DNA from: Scalesia atractyloides
Lineage: Eukaryota; Streptophyta; Magnoliopsida; Asterales; Asteraceae
NCBI GenBank assembly: GCA_947069175.1
Contig: CAMTDV010000013.1
Location: 12,224,501 to 12,288,500 of the forward strand
Direction: 5' to 3'
DNA: 64,000 nucleotides
The stretch's first letter is position 1. Each line of letters begins with the position of its first letter. Shown here piece by piece: positions 20,901 through 31,533 of the stretch. The notes under the pieces are model-generated. The model ran no database searches and was not told the DNA's origin. It saw nothing but the letters and a program-made list of their open reading frames with translations. Both the position numbers and the translations under genes were made by a program.

Positions 20901-21450
20901 GAAAAGGTTACCAGAGGTTTGTGTGGGTATTTATAGGGAAGAAACAGAATTATTGAGTCCGAATTTGGTCTTGATTCGTGGTCAAAGTTTCTCCGGTGGT
21001 TACGACCGCAATTGAACGTTAGACGTCGGTTATAACCGATGTCGAAGTCGGTTATAACATTTTAGTCAAAATGAAAATGGCTAAACACGCGGATTGCCAG
21101 ATTTTCCGGTGATTGCGAGTTCTGCCGCGCTGAGGTCCGGTTTTGAATTTGAGTTTTAATTTAAGTATTATTTGTTTCAGAAATTTCACAAAGGAGTCAT
21201 GTGGCCGAGCGGTGTGTTGAGTGTTTGTGCTTATGGGCGACCCGGGTTCAAAACCCGGCAGCCTCATTTTATTTTTTATTCCCTTATTTTTATCCTTTAT
21301 TAGTTATAGTTTTTAAATTCTAAAATGTTTATTAATTATGTATTGTTTAAAATTAGTTTGAGCAATAAATATGCAACGAAAATTTTTAACTGGATATTCG
21401 ATTAATAAACGAAGCGGGTTTTGGAAACCCGTTTTTCGACGGATGTTACA
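20901..21450 (-). mobile_element. Solo LTR S1, second part (minus orientation)
   Basis: Continuation of S1 after element A; it carries the U3 side of the LTR. It includes TATTTATAGGG (reverse of the TATA region, about 20928), two altered copies of the CGGTTATAAC palindrome (about 21020-21060) and a sense-strand tRNA-like unit. Ends GGATGTTACA, then ATTTG target duplication. Confidence 0.88.
21193..21266 (+). ncRNA. tRNA-like unit in U3 of S1 (antisense to the LTR)
   Basis: A-box TGGCCGAGCGG, a form found in genuine Leu/Ser tRNAs, and T arm CCGGG-TTCAAAA-CCCGG, followed 6-20 nt later by ATTTTATTTTTTATT. The acceptor arms do not pair. Same position and orientation relative to the LTR as in A, B, C, E, G and H. 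Confidence 0.7.
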
Positions 21451-21455
21451 ATTTG

Positions 21456-23345
21456 ATTGGGGGCCTAAACAGGAAGAAGCTTTTCAAACCTTGAAGCAGA
21501 AATTGTGTGACGCGCCTATACTCATTCTACCTAATGGCTATGACAACTTTGTCGTTTATTGTGATGCATCAAGTCAAGGACTCGGCTGTCTTTTGATGCA
21601 ACGAGGCAAAGTGATAGCTTATGCCTCAAGACAAGTTAAGGTTCATGAAAAGAACTACACCACTCATGACCTTGAGCTTGGTGCTGTGGTTTTTGCTCTA
21701 AAGATTTGGAGGCATTATCTTTATGGGACTAAATGTGAGATTTACAGTGACCATAAGAGTCTCCAGCATATCTTTAACCAAAAGGAATTGAACATGTGTC
21801 AATGAGGATGGGTTAAACTTTTAAACGATTATGACTGTGAGATTCGCTACCATCCTAGCAAGGCGAATGTCGTGGCCGATGCCCTAAGTCATAGAGAATA
21901 CGCGAATTTTGTTCATCTCGTGTGTTTTCAACTTTTGTCGGATATCGAAAAGCGGATTCGCAAAGCACAACATGTCTTTGTTGTTACTGAGAATGATTTA
22001 CACGACGAGTTGTCTTGTGGAGCAGAATCAAAGTTGGAATCTAAAGCTAATGGGATTCTCCATTATTTAAATCGAGCTTGGATACCTGATTGTGATGATC
22101 TTCGTGTTTTCTTGATGAATGAAGTCCATAAATCCCGATATTCAATTCATCTTGGTTCCGACAAAATGTACCAGGATCTCTGAATCACATATTGGTGGCC
22201 TGGAATGAAGAAGGATATTGTAGAGTTTGTTTCAAATGCCTTACGTGTTCCAAAGTGAAGGCGGAACATCAACGACCCTCGGGTTTGCTAGTACAACCAG
22301 GAATTCCAGTTTGGAAGTGGGAAAATATAACCATGGATTTCATAACCGGGTTAACTCGCACCTCCAGTGAAAATGATGCCATTTGGGTTATTGTGGATCG
22401 TCTCACAAAATCCGCGCATTTTGTTCAAATCCGCATAGATTACAAGGACGAGAAATTAGCTCGAATCTAGATGGACATGGTGTACCTTTGAGTGTTATTT
22501 CCGACTGTGATGGACATTTTACCTCATGCACATGGCAAGCTATGCAATCGGCATTGGGCACTCGACTTGATCATAGTACTGCTTACCATCCGCAAACTGA
22601 TGGTCTGTCTGAGCGTACCATCCAAACTTTAGAAGATATGTGCATTCGTGTGGCATAGATTTCAAGGGAAATTAGGATAGTCATTTGCCCTTGATTGAAT
22701 TCTCATACAACAACAGTTACCACTCGAGTATCAACATGGCACCATTTGAAGCTTTATACGGGCGAAAGTGCCGATCTCCTGTTTGTTGGAACGAAGTTGG
22801 TGAAGCTGAAATAACAGGGCTAAAATTGATTCAAGAGGCAACTGATAAAATACTCCAAATTCCCGACAATCTTTTGGCGGCTCGAAGTCGCCAGAAGAGT
22901 TATGCCGATAAACGTTGCAAACCACTCGAATTCAGTATCGGTGATCATGTACTCTTGAAGGTTTCTCCATGGAAAGGTGTGGTTAGATTTGGGAAAAAAG
23001 GGAAAACTAGCTCCACATTATGTTGGTCCTTTAAAGATCCTCGAAAAAATCAGAATGGTAGCTTACAACCTTGAGTTACCAGAAGAACTCAGTAAGATTC
23101 ACCCAATTTTTCACGTGTCTAACTTGAAGAAGCGTCTTGCTGATGAAAACCTGCATGTTTCACTTGAAGATATACAAATCGATGAGTCTATGCACTTTAT
23201 TGAAGGGCCTGGGGAGATCATGGACCGCGATGAGAAACAGTTGAAGCGAAGTCGGATTCTAATAGTCAAAGTCCGTTGGGAGTCTTACGTGAAGACCAAA
23301 TACGAGACAAATACCCTCATCATTTTGCACAAAATGTTTCCGGTC
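21456..23345 (+). pseudogene. pol: Element D pol part 2: RNase H, integrase, chromodomain-like tail, decayed
   Basis: Continues D's pol after S1. RNase H is readable from about 21456, with Y-C-D-A-S near 21560, D-L-E-L-G-A near 21670 and Y-S-D-H near 21745. Integrase follows: the zinc-binding histidines near 22130-22155, cysteines near 22236 (C-L-T-C), M-D-F near 22335 and S-D-C-D near 22500 of the catalytic triad, and the final glutamate in L-S-E-R-T near 22610. The C-terminal part with the GPY-like region and the R-R-S-R-I chromodomain-like tail runs to about 23345. Stops and frameshifts at about 21804, 22183, 22470, 22658 and 23000 break it, so it is dead. Confidence 0.9.
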
Positions 23346-23365
23346 AATTTCGAGACGAAATTCTC

Positions 23366-23380
23366 AAAAGTAGGGGAGAC
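23366..23380 (+). other. Polypurine tract of element D
   Basis: AAAAGTAGGGGAGAC immediately before TGTAACATCCGCC, the start of an LTR copy. Confidence 0.75.
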
Positions 23381-23526
23381 TGTAACATCCGCCAAGATGG
23401 GTACCCGTTTTGAAAAAAAATTGAATCCAAACAGTTTGTAAACTAGTTCGAACCGTTATAAATAAAATATATTATTTTTGACCCAACTCCGATTTTTATG
23501 AAACTTAGGTCTTATTATAGAGAAAA
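23381..23526 (+). mobile_element. Truncated D LTR start (about 146 bp)
   Basis: Matches the first ~145 bp of D's LTRs, then breaks off. The next ~40 bp (23529-23568) match the flank found before D's 5' LTR (4069-4108), and a second, full LTR start follows at 23569. The 3' end of D therefore carries a partial LTR, a copied piece of 5' flank, and then the full LTR. Confidence 0.8.
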
Positions 23527-23568
23527 ATGCGCTGATAGAATGGTTGCAGCTGGCAATTGCAGCATGCT

Positions 23569-24227
23569 TGTAACATCCGCCAAGATGGGTACCCGTTTTG
23601 AAAAAAATGAATCCAAACCGTTTGTAAACTAGTTCGAACTACTATAAATAAATATATTATTTTTTACCCAACTCCGATTTTTATGAAACTTAAGTCTTAT
23701 CATAGATAAAATATATTGTACTTGGAGTAGTTCTTAGGTTGCGTTTTGAATCTAGACATAGCTTGCGTTTTGTGTAGTTAGTTTTGTTTATCATGTTGTT
23801 GTTGTCAACAGAAAATATTTATATATATATATATATATAATAAATTAAAAAATCCATTTTTGTCAATATCACCAATGTTATTATACATTTTTTATTTTAT
23901 CGTGATTCCATCTTTTCACATATCATAAAACTTATTTCGGTATCCTAAGATTTCTAAAACACCACAAGCTTTATATTTTCCTATGAATAGAAAAAAAAAA
24001 GAAAGTTTTTTTACATTTAAATTTACACACATAATATGACATGAAAAAAGTCATATAAAAATTAGTTATATTTTTTAGTCAATTTTATTTTGGATGCCAT
24101 ATATGGTTTTACATAAACTATTAATTTCATTTTATTGACCGTAGAATGTTATATAAAATTTGGGTTTCTTTTGTCAATAAAGAAAACATATGAGATTGTG
24201 CCTTTTAAAAAATTTAAACTAACTATA
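23569..24227 (+). mobile_element. Element D, 3' LTR, first part
   Basis: Starts TGTAACATCCGCC after ATGCT (23564-23568), the same 5 bases that precede the 5' LTR. Colinear with 4109-4770. Interrupted at 24228 by a Tat-like insertion and continued at 28092. Confidence 0.88.
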
Positions 24228-24231
24228 TGAA

Positions 24232-24440
24232 GAAACCATAGATCAACTAGACCACATTGGCAATGTCCAGCACCTAAGTAACCCTGCACCGGTAAAGAGG
24301 CGCATGTGATCATCAGGATCGGTCAAACAGTTAAACTTTCCAACGTTGGATGGTAATTTCGCTCACTCCAACGGAGCCAGTGCTATCTCTCTGGTAAACT
24401 TTGATTGTTCAGCTGCTTCGGTTGGGCGATACACCAAATT
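24232..24440 (-). pseudogene. Tat-like gag fragment
   Basis: The minus strand encodes, with stops, L-P-S-N-V-G-K-F-N-C-L-T-D-P-D-D-H-M-R-L-F followed by T-G-A-G. The T-D-P-D-D-H pattern is characteristic of Gag from Tat/Athila-type Ty3/gypsy elements, distinct from the chromovirus Gags elsewhere here. Only about 65 codons are present, between the insertion edge and LTR H, with at least two stops. Confidence 0.6.
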
Positions 24441-25582
24441 GTAATCATGCTCAAATTGTAAATTACATTCCCAAATATCCAAACATGTCCATACAATACA
24501 AAGAAAATAAACCAAACAAAACAATCCCAAACTCTATATCATTTTATTCTTCTAGTCCAATCCTAAATGTTTCTTGCTGCAGCTGGTTCACCTGTATCAT
24601 GTGTAAAAATGGGGGTTTTTGGGTCAACATAAGTTGGCGAGTGAACCTTGTTAGATGAACATTTATTATTGATTTACTTGTTAGTTTATCAATGAAAAAT
24701 TGTGCATAATCATAAATGAGCAAATGTAGATAATCAAGCAGTAGCCATCGCAATCACAACTATAACATACAGTAACATATGATAGCATACATTAACATAC
24801 CAACATCATACAATAAATAACATGAATGAAACTGTGCGATCAAGGCTCAATCAAACGGAGCCGATCGTATTGCATGTACGGAAAATGAAAAATGTCTGTG
24901 CGATCAAGGCTCAATCAAACAGAGCCGATCGTATTGCATGTACTGAAAATGAAAAATGTCTGTGCGATCAAGGCTCAATCAAACGGAGCCGATTGTATGT
25001 GGGCACGCCAGGTTCACGCTCATAATGTAATGGGGAACATGCTCAACGCTCATAATGTAATGGGGAGCGGCGGCCTATGAAATTGCATGTACTGAAAATA
25101 ATAGATTGAATCTAACAATAACCACACAAACAGTTGAAACAAGCTGAATACACATTTGTTCATGATATGTTGTATGCACAATGATTTAAATATAATATAT
25201 AGCAAGACACATGATACACCCCAAAACGTGATTAAAACGGGGAATTTGTAAAGATTCACTCACATTGGGTGCGTTTGATTGGAGATGATGAGATGCGCAC
25301 GAGTCGGGAAAGTTGAACAACGAGAATTACTAACCTAAATAATAACGGAAAAATATAGTAAATGAGTGGATTTTATTAAGGATTTTAATGGAATTTTTAG
25401 ATATATTTTTGTGAGTTTAAGGCTATTTTCTATCTATAAAAATATTATTTTTAAGTATTTTTAATTGATTTTTAAATTAAATTAAATAAATAAATAAATA
25501 TATAAAAAAATTGTTTCTTTTTGCGTTGACCGTTGACCGTTGACTTGTTGACCTGTTGACCGGTTCGGTCAGTGTGCATGTA

Positions 25583-25830
25583 TGCGCTGGGTGAGACTCG
25601 AACCCGAGACCTCCCGTACGCGTGCACGCAGCTCTACCAACTGAGCTACGTGTCTAACCGAAATAATCTTGTTTTTAATTATACTTATATATTAATTCAA
25701 TTTATCCAAAATTCTTTTAATTTCAAAAACATTTTAATTCATCAAACTGGTGCCAGTAACAGGTTTCGAACCCGGGACTTGTGCTTTAACATCACACACA
25801 GTCCACCGCTGGACTGTGTGTCTAACCCGT
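25583..25830 (-). repeat. Array of two tRNA-like units in LTR H
   Basis: Anchors 25655 and 25823, period 168. The first is the AGCTCAGTTGG type, the second the CACACAGTCC/GGACTGTGTG type. H has the fewest units of any LTR in the window. Confidence 0.82.
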
Positions 25831-26665
25831 TTAAAATACCAATTTTAATTATACTTATAATCACAGTTCATCTTCTTCGTTGGATTTTACCGACAGCAGA
25901 TTACCCCATTAAATCTTGTTAATTCGATTGTTAAACATTGCACAGACTAATATGAGATAACAGAGATGATAATTAGAGGTGAACATACCGGTGAACGATT
26001 TATTACAGAGTTCCGGCAAGACGTCGGTCTCTGTTTTTAAGAACTTCAACTGAGCAAATCAATTAATCGTTTTGATTAACTAATCATGAAATTTAAGTGC
26101 TAAACAAACGTTAACAGTGTGTTTGAAGGTCCTTACCGTTTCACAGACGAAGATAAAGATTTCCAGAAATTTTCCGGCGAACTGGAATTATCTGATAACA
26201 GTGTCCGAATTCGATTTCAATTGACAGGTTTGAGTTAGAAATAGCTTAATAATGGTTAAACTACGACGGTATTGAAAGACTTACCGTTTTGATGAAGAAC
26301 ACGGTTTTCCGGCGAACTTGCAGAATTTTCCGGCGAGCAAAATAAACTTCTCCGGTTGACTGTAAAGTGTGCGGAAATGTAATTGAAGGTGTGCAGAGTG
26401 TTTGTGAGTCACGAAGGAGCTCTTTGATTAAAGTAATTCGGATTGTTGAATAGTTTCGGTTATAAAACTCATCATCCTCAGAATTGAAGTCAATTCAAGT
26501 CTGAATTTATTAAAATCGTCGGTGCATAGGTTATAAACCTGAAATCGCGATTATTCAAACGTTTAGACGGTTGAATAGCCGATTTCAGTTTTTCAGTTGG
26601 CGCAACCGGCTTATCTAGGTTTGAATATAAGACTCATTTGTTTCCTAGAGTTGACAGAAAACAAA

Positions 26666-26748
26666 CAAGTGGCGGAGTGGTTATGCGTGTGAGTGTTAAG
26701 TCTTTGGAGTTACATTCCGGCTGACCCGGGTTCGAGTCCCGGCAGCAA
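26666..26748 (+). ncRNA. tRNA-like unit in U3 of LTR H (antisense to the LTR)
   Basis: A-box-like TGGCGGAGTGG, long variable section, T arm CCGGG-TTCGAGT-CCCGG (perfect stem, B-box GGTTCGAGTCC exact), then ATTTTATTTTTATTT within 6 nt. Confidence 0.72.
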
Positions 26749-26931
26749 CATTTTATTTTTATTTATTTTGTTTCACTTTTTATCAAATACAATTTTTATA
26801 GTTTAGTTTGTTTATTAATTATGTATCACTAAAAATCAAAATAACCATAAATACACAACGTGACATTTATAACTTGATATTTGATTACAAAACGAAGCGG
26901 GTTTTGGAAACCCGTTTTTGACAAATGTTAC

Positions 26932-27660
26932 AGGTTAACCCTCCGTTTGGTTTCACGATGGATGATGAATAGAACAATATTTCGGCTGATCCTGGAAAAC
27001 AGAACACCGTTAGCTCGCCACGGGGAGAAGGGGGTTCTCTCCGTGACCACCCTCCGACGTGAGAATAAGTACAGGTAGTTGGAAGTAAGTATTGTAAGTG
27101 AGAGAGTAGTTGAGAGTGAATATCTTTCTTTGAACTCCAAGTTACTTATTTATAGCTGGTGTTTGGCGCCAAAAAGAGAGATTGTTAACTTTAACGGAAT
27201 CTTTTGTTATTCCGTTAACGTTTGTTGGCAATCCGTTAGTGCACACGGATCGTGAGCTCATCAGCGGTTAGGGAGGTGCCACGTGTCAACATGAGATCAC
27301 TACATCTTATAAATTTGAGCATGCCATCACCGTGATCTTCCTCAGCCGTCCAGATGTTGCCATGTGGCAATTGGTTATTACCGAAAAGATGCTTGCACGA
27401 TTGGGTGTTAATGCCTTCTAGAAGGTTTCACAGGTGTTACCCATCTATTATTCGCCACGTGTACATTCTGTTACAACAGAAAAGATTCCCTTTGCTTCTG
27501 CACCTAGTCAAGGATTTTGCTAAGGAAAAGTTTCTCAGGATTTACTATTTCCTTGCGCGAGAAGCGCAAGTTAGTTAACTGATTTTCCTTCTTCTCCTTG
27601 CTGCTTAGCGCAACGTTTGGTGGATGCTTGCTTTGATATAAATATCTGCGCAAGGTTGTA
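26932..27660 (-). mobile_element. Element T leader and LTR-like part
   Basis: On the minus strand there is TATAAATAAG (about 27150-27160), then a downstream stretch rich in CTCTC and ending in GTTTTCCAGGATCAGCCG. This looks like a promoter, transcript start and leader of a Tat-type element. Open frames here (26928-27140 and 26881-27078) have no recognised domain and I do not call them genes. Confidence 0.45.
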
Positions 27661-27666
27661 CATGGA

Positions 27667-27950
27667 GCATTATCAAACAAGAATGTTCAAGGTTAACTTT
27701 GAACCTTGCGCGAGCCCGCGCAAGGTAGTTAATTGAAGCATTATCAAACAAGAATGTTCAAGGTTAACTTTGAACCTTGCGCGAGCCCGCGCAAGGTAGT
27801 TAAATGAAGCATTATCAAATGAGAGTGTTCAAGGTTAACTTTGAACCTTGCGCGAGCCCGCGCAAGGTAGTTAAATGAAGCATTTATCCAAAAAGAGTGT
27901 TCAAGGTTAACTTTGAAACTTGCGCGAGCCCGCGCAAGGTAGTTAAATGA
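27667..27950. repeat. Four 71-bp tandem repeats, each with strong hairpins
   Basis: Units begin with GCATTATC-like sequence at 27667, 27738, 27809 and 27880, period exactly 71. Each contains CCTTGCGCG-AGCC-CGCGCAAGG, a perfect 9-bp stem with 4-nt loop (one base changed in the last unit), and AAGGTT/AACCTT beside it. A similar stem CTTGCGC/GCGCAAG lies just outside at about 27553-27571. Confidence 0.9.
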
Positions 27951-28091
27951 CGCTTTCCTTTCTTGGATTTTTGGCGCAGAGTTCTAATAAATCTTATTTT
28001 GGCAAAGAAGTCTGAGCGCAGTTTTCTTAGAAGTTATTAAAGGGTATGGTTTCGTTGATTGGCGCAAGGCTTTTGGGACCATACCCCTTCA

Positions 28092-29207
28092 TTATATGAC
28101 TAAATTTATAATGTTTCTTTTTATGAACTATAAAACAGCTATGAAAGAAAATGTGTATATTAAATTAATAAGTTAAAGAAAAAGAAAATTTAGACTTAAG
28201 ATATTTTATTAACTGTTGACATTTAAGTATATATTAAATTAGTAGGTTTACTATATCACATAAATAATATTAGATAGGATAAATTATATTTCTTTCAGGT
28301 ATAGACCTTAAGTATTAGGTTGTAATATTTTTATATATTTTTCCTTATGTTATTTTATTTAAGTATTTTTGTGTTATAATATTTAGGGTGATTATGTCTT
28401 TTGGTGTTATCTCTCTTTCGTTACTCGTGCGGATTAGTGAGTTTTAACAGAACGCAAAACTGTGAGTAGATATTATTTTCCCCCTATTTGTCACTTTAAC
28501 TTTTTGGGGTGTTTCATGTGTCATATTTTTTATTATCCGTATACTTTTTCAATAACATGTCAAGTTAAGTGTCATATGTGCTCCTATTTGTTTTGTATGT
28601 TGCATTACTTGTTTCATTCATACGCTATACGTGTTTACCGCTTTGTGTCATGGATTTCATAGTTTCGCTTTTCGCATTTTTGGGGATTGAATCGCATCAT
28701 TGTTTCATAGTATCGCTTTTCGCCTTCGGGGCTTGAATCACATCATTGTTTCATTTCTTATGTTTTGTTATGTCATGTTATATTATTTACTTATGGATTG
28801 GTTGTTTTTTGGATTAATTGATTTATGCCACCTATTACACTTAATATTGCATGTTAAATAATTTGTATTAAATAAAAGCAACTAAACTTTTAACGTTAAA
28901 TAAAAACAAATAAAGATCTATTCGCCAACTATTGTTGACCCAATTTCTTTTACACATGTAACAGGTACACAAGGTTGATAGCTACTTGAGAAGACACATA
29001 GGATTGTGCCTTAGATTAATTAAATCAAAACTTATGTTATCTTTTGTATTTTGAATATTGTATGGTTTTATTTGAAACAATTATTTGGTTATGTAAGACA
29101 AATTAATATTGATGATAATAAATATTCAAACTTTAAATAAATGTCAAAAGCTATGAAATAATCATATGATACCCTATGCCATAGCCACTGCGGGTCGGGG
29201 TGTAACA
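28092..29207 (+). mobile_element. Element D, 3' LTR, second part
   Basis: Colinear with 4775-5858 of the 5' LTR. Ends GTCGGGGTGTAACA. Followed by CTGCT, close to the ATGCT preceding the 5' LTR. Small open frames here mirror those in the 5' LTR and are not genes. Confidence 0.88.
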
Positions 29208-29250
29208 CTGCTTCAATGCCACCTATCCTCGATTCTTGCCACCAATTCAT
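29208..29250 (+). mobile_element. Element X fragment between D and C
   Basis: 43 bp of the original target sequence. Its last 5 bases, TTCAT, pair with TTCAC at 45997-46001 as C's target duplication with one change. Removing C joins ...CCACCAA-TTCA(T/C) to CTCCTTG. Confidence 0.6.
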
Positions 29251-29469
29251 TGTAACATTTGGGTAAATCGGGTTTCGAAAACCCGCCCCAATTTATCAAT
29301 CGAAGTATATTTTATATTACGTCGTGTTATTATTTTGTTTGTTTACAATAATACATATATAATAATAATAATCAATGTTTAAAATAAGATAATATAATTA
29401 AATAATAAATATTCATAATTAGTAAATAATTAAAGAAGGCTTAATAAAAAAATAAATATTAAAAGAGAT

Positions 29470-29548
29470 AGGGTGAACCGGGATCGAACCCGGGTTCCCC
29501 CTGTCACACACACACACTGCAAACACCACTGGACTACACACACTTCTT
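29470..29548 (-). ncRNA. Antisense tRNA-like unit in U3 of element C 5' LTR
   Basis: Minus strand: A-box-like TAGTCCAGTGG, a GTGTGTG-rich middle, T arm with B-box GGTTCGATCCC on stem CCGGG/CCCGG offset, then CACCC and CTCTTTTAATATTTATTTTTTT. Same place and direction as in A. Confidence 0.7.
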
Positions 29549-29772
29549 GTGTTTAACCTCGCAAAACAAAATATATGCATACACCCTCAGACCAGGCGGG
29601 AAAAACCTGCAACTACCCAGAACTATACAGCACGCGCTTTCCTTTTCGCCTTAAACCCTCCGACAACTGGCTCGACGCTATTTTTGGCAAAATCCAATCT
29701 ATTAGCTGTCATCTCCGCAGCAGATTGGAAATCGTAGAATTCGGTTCCTAAAACCGAACCCAAGCACCACTC

Positions 29773-29780
29773 TATAAATA
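29773..29780 (+). promoter_or_regulatory. TATA box of element C 5' LTR
   Basis: TATAAATA, about 520 bp into the LTR. The 3' LTR copy at about 37585 has decayed to TAATAATA. Confidence 0.6.
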
Positions 29781-30090
29781 CCGAATGCAGCCCCCTCATC
29801 CAAAATCGCTCAGTCTTACAATTCGTTCCTCCACTCTATAACCCTCCCCCTTTGTCGCCGGAATTCTCTGTTCGTCGGAATACAACAGGAGCCGAAATCA
29901 GTCACCGCGATTAAATAAATTTGGTAGAATTTCTTGATACCTTGTTATAATATTATCTTAATTATCTCATTTAATCGTGTAAGAGAATTTGGAGAATGGT
30001 TTTAGGCGGGTGGATGTTCTGGGTAAAGGAGTTTGAATGAAGAAGATGAAGTGCAGGGTGTTTTATATATTTTACGAAGTGGGTTACAAT

Positions 30091-30507
30091 TGGGTTAAGC
30101 ACCCAGCCCAACTGGTTGGGCCGGGTGCAAACCAAACACATGGCGCCGGTTCGAAACTCTCCTCACACACCGGCCAGACACTTTAAATCTCCTTTTGAAA
30201 TTCACCTTTTCTGTATAACCTAACTAGTATATAAGTATATTATAAATGCATATATAGCCGGGCTAGACACCCAGCCCAGTTGGTCGGGCTGGGTGCATCA
30301 CACCATCAAGACTCGGGTTCGACTCCCCTAGTTATCACCGGTTCGACCTAATATAATCATTTTTAAATTTAATTAAAATTTAATAAATCTAATAAGTGTA
30401 TAAGAATAATTAAAATGATGATTCCTTCGGGTTAGACACGTAGCTCAGTTGGAAGAGCTGCGTGCACGCAACCGAGAGGTCATGAGTTCGAGCCTCACCA
30501 CACGCAT
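30091..30507 (+). repeat. Array of three tRNA-like units in element C 5' LTR
   Basis: Anchors 30097, 30265 and 30434, periods 168 and 169. Stems: CACCCAGCCC/GGGCCGGGTG (one mismatch), CACCCAGCCC/GGGCTGGGTG (perfect) and CACGTAGCTC/GAGCTGCGTG (one G-U). B-box motifs: GGTTCGAAACT, GGTTCGACTCC (exact consensus) and AGTTCGAGCCT. T4-T5 runs follow the first two. The paired changes against the CACACAGTCC/GGACTGTGTG stem of A, B, E and G keep all pairs. Confidence 0.85.
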
Positions 30508-31521
30508 ACTTAAAACGCAATCCGACCGGCCGACTGACATGCTGTCAGTCTGACAATTTTTTTATATTATTATTTTTTTTTAGTTTGTTTATTTTCTGGC
30601 TTAATAATTAATTGAAAAATAAATTAAAATTTGGTTAAAAATACCAGTGTTAAGGGTTTAATACATCATAACAACCCACTAAATTAATCTAAAAACCTAA
30701 GCAAAGGTTTTAATCAAAATATTAGCTTATTTATTTATTTATCAAGTTATCGCGTTATTATTTTTAGGTTAGATTTTTCCTCGTCAGTTAAATCCGCAAC
30801 TCGTGCGCTCTTATTTCCACTCACGAATACGCACCCAAGGTGAGTGAATCTCTACAAAATTCCCCGTTTTAATCATGTTTTAGGTGTATCATGTGTCGTA
30901 TCATTTCTTTATTTTATTTAACACTTGTGCTAATATCATTTCGTGATCAAATGTGTATTGCTTGTAATGTGGTTTATATGTGGATACATTTTATCATTCA
31001 GTGCACTCATTTCATTAGGCCCATCAGTTCCTCGTGTGATACGGGTTGAGCATCAGGTGCCTCATTAGATCGGCTCTGTTCGATTGAGCCTTGATCTCAG
31101 ATACATCATCATTCATGTCATATATTCATTCAATGTGGTTTGTGATTTGTTATATTATACATTTGTTCACATGTGATTATGCACAATCTTATTTAAACAA
31201 CGATAAAATTGATTTACTTAAATGTTTTATCAAGGTTCACTCGCCAACTTTTGTTGACCCCAAAATTTCCTCTGTTTTACGCATGATACAGGTGATCAAG
31301 TTGAGGAAAGAAACACCTAGGATGGCCTAGAAGAATAATTAAGTTATTTCGTTGGAACAAGCATTTAGATTATTATTTGTGTTTGTATGAAATTTTGTTG
31401 GATATTTGAATTTTAATTTGAATTTAATAAATATGAAACTTGTTAGTAAATATCATGAGCTTTGGTGATAACCCAATCATGCCCCAGCTTCTATTCCGCT
31501 GCGGGTTGGCGTGTGACAGAT

Positions 31522-31533
31522 TGGTATCAGAAC
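31522..31533 (+). other. Primer-binding site of element C (tRNA-iMet, one change)
   Basis: TGGTATCAGAAC after the LTR end; one base differs from the iMet consensus. Confidence 0.88.

Larger units (their letters stand above)
24441..26931 (-). mobile_element. LTR H, solo and truncated (minus orientation)
   Basis: Related to LTRs of E and A. The right end ACAAATGTTACA (26931) is intact in position; the left end lacks the roughly 90 terminal bases expected (TGTCACACC...), so its outer U5 end has been lost. It keeps the conserved end motif (24580-24650), three GATC/GGCTC hairpins (24838-24994), a CTCATA/TATGAG-like hairpin block (about 25015-25080), two tRNA-like units and the antisense U3 unit. 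Confidence 0.8.
24228..28091 (-). mobile_element. Element T: truncated Tat-like element, carrying LTR H
   Basis: An insertion in D's 3' LTR bounded by TGAAGAAACC and ACCCCTTCA, with CTATA (24223-24227) and TTATA (28092-28096) at the edges, probably a target duplication with one change. On the minus strand it reads LTR-like sequence (28091 down to about 26960, starting TGAAGGGGTATGG), a leader, then after interruption by LTR H a gag fragment. No second LTR is visible, so the element seems cut off within gag, or the left edge is a chance match. Confidence 0.55.
29251..31518 (+). mobile_element. Element C, 5' LTR (2.27 kb)
   Basis: Starts TGTAACATTTGGG, ends GGCGTGTGACA, followed by a PBS. It has the same module order as A but diverged sequence: antisense tRNA-like unit (29470-29548), TATA box (29773), three tRNA-like units (30091-30507), donor-like CCAAG|GTGAGT (30840), CTCGT/ACGGG hairpin, GATC/GGCTC hairpin (31068-31096) and the conserved CGCCAAC...GTTGACCC end motif. 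It has no MYB palindrome or W-box cluster that I can see. Confidence 0.9.

Noticed and set aside
27667..27950. CRISPR-like array
   Set aside because: The 71-bp units are repeats throughout without unique spacers, in a plant retrotransposon context.
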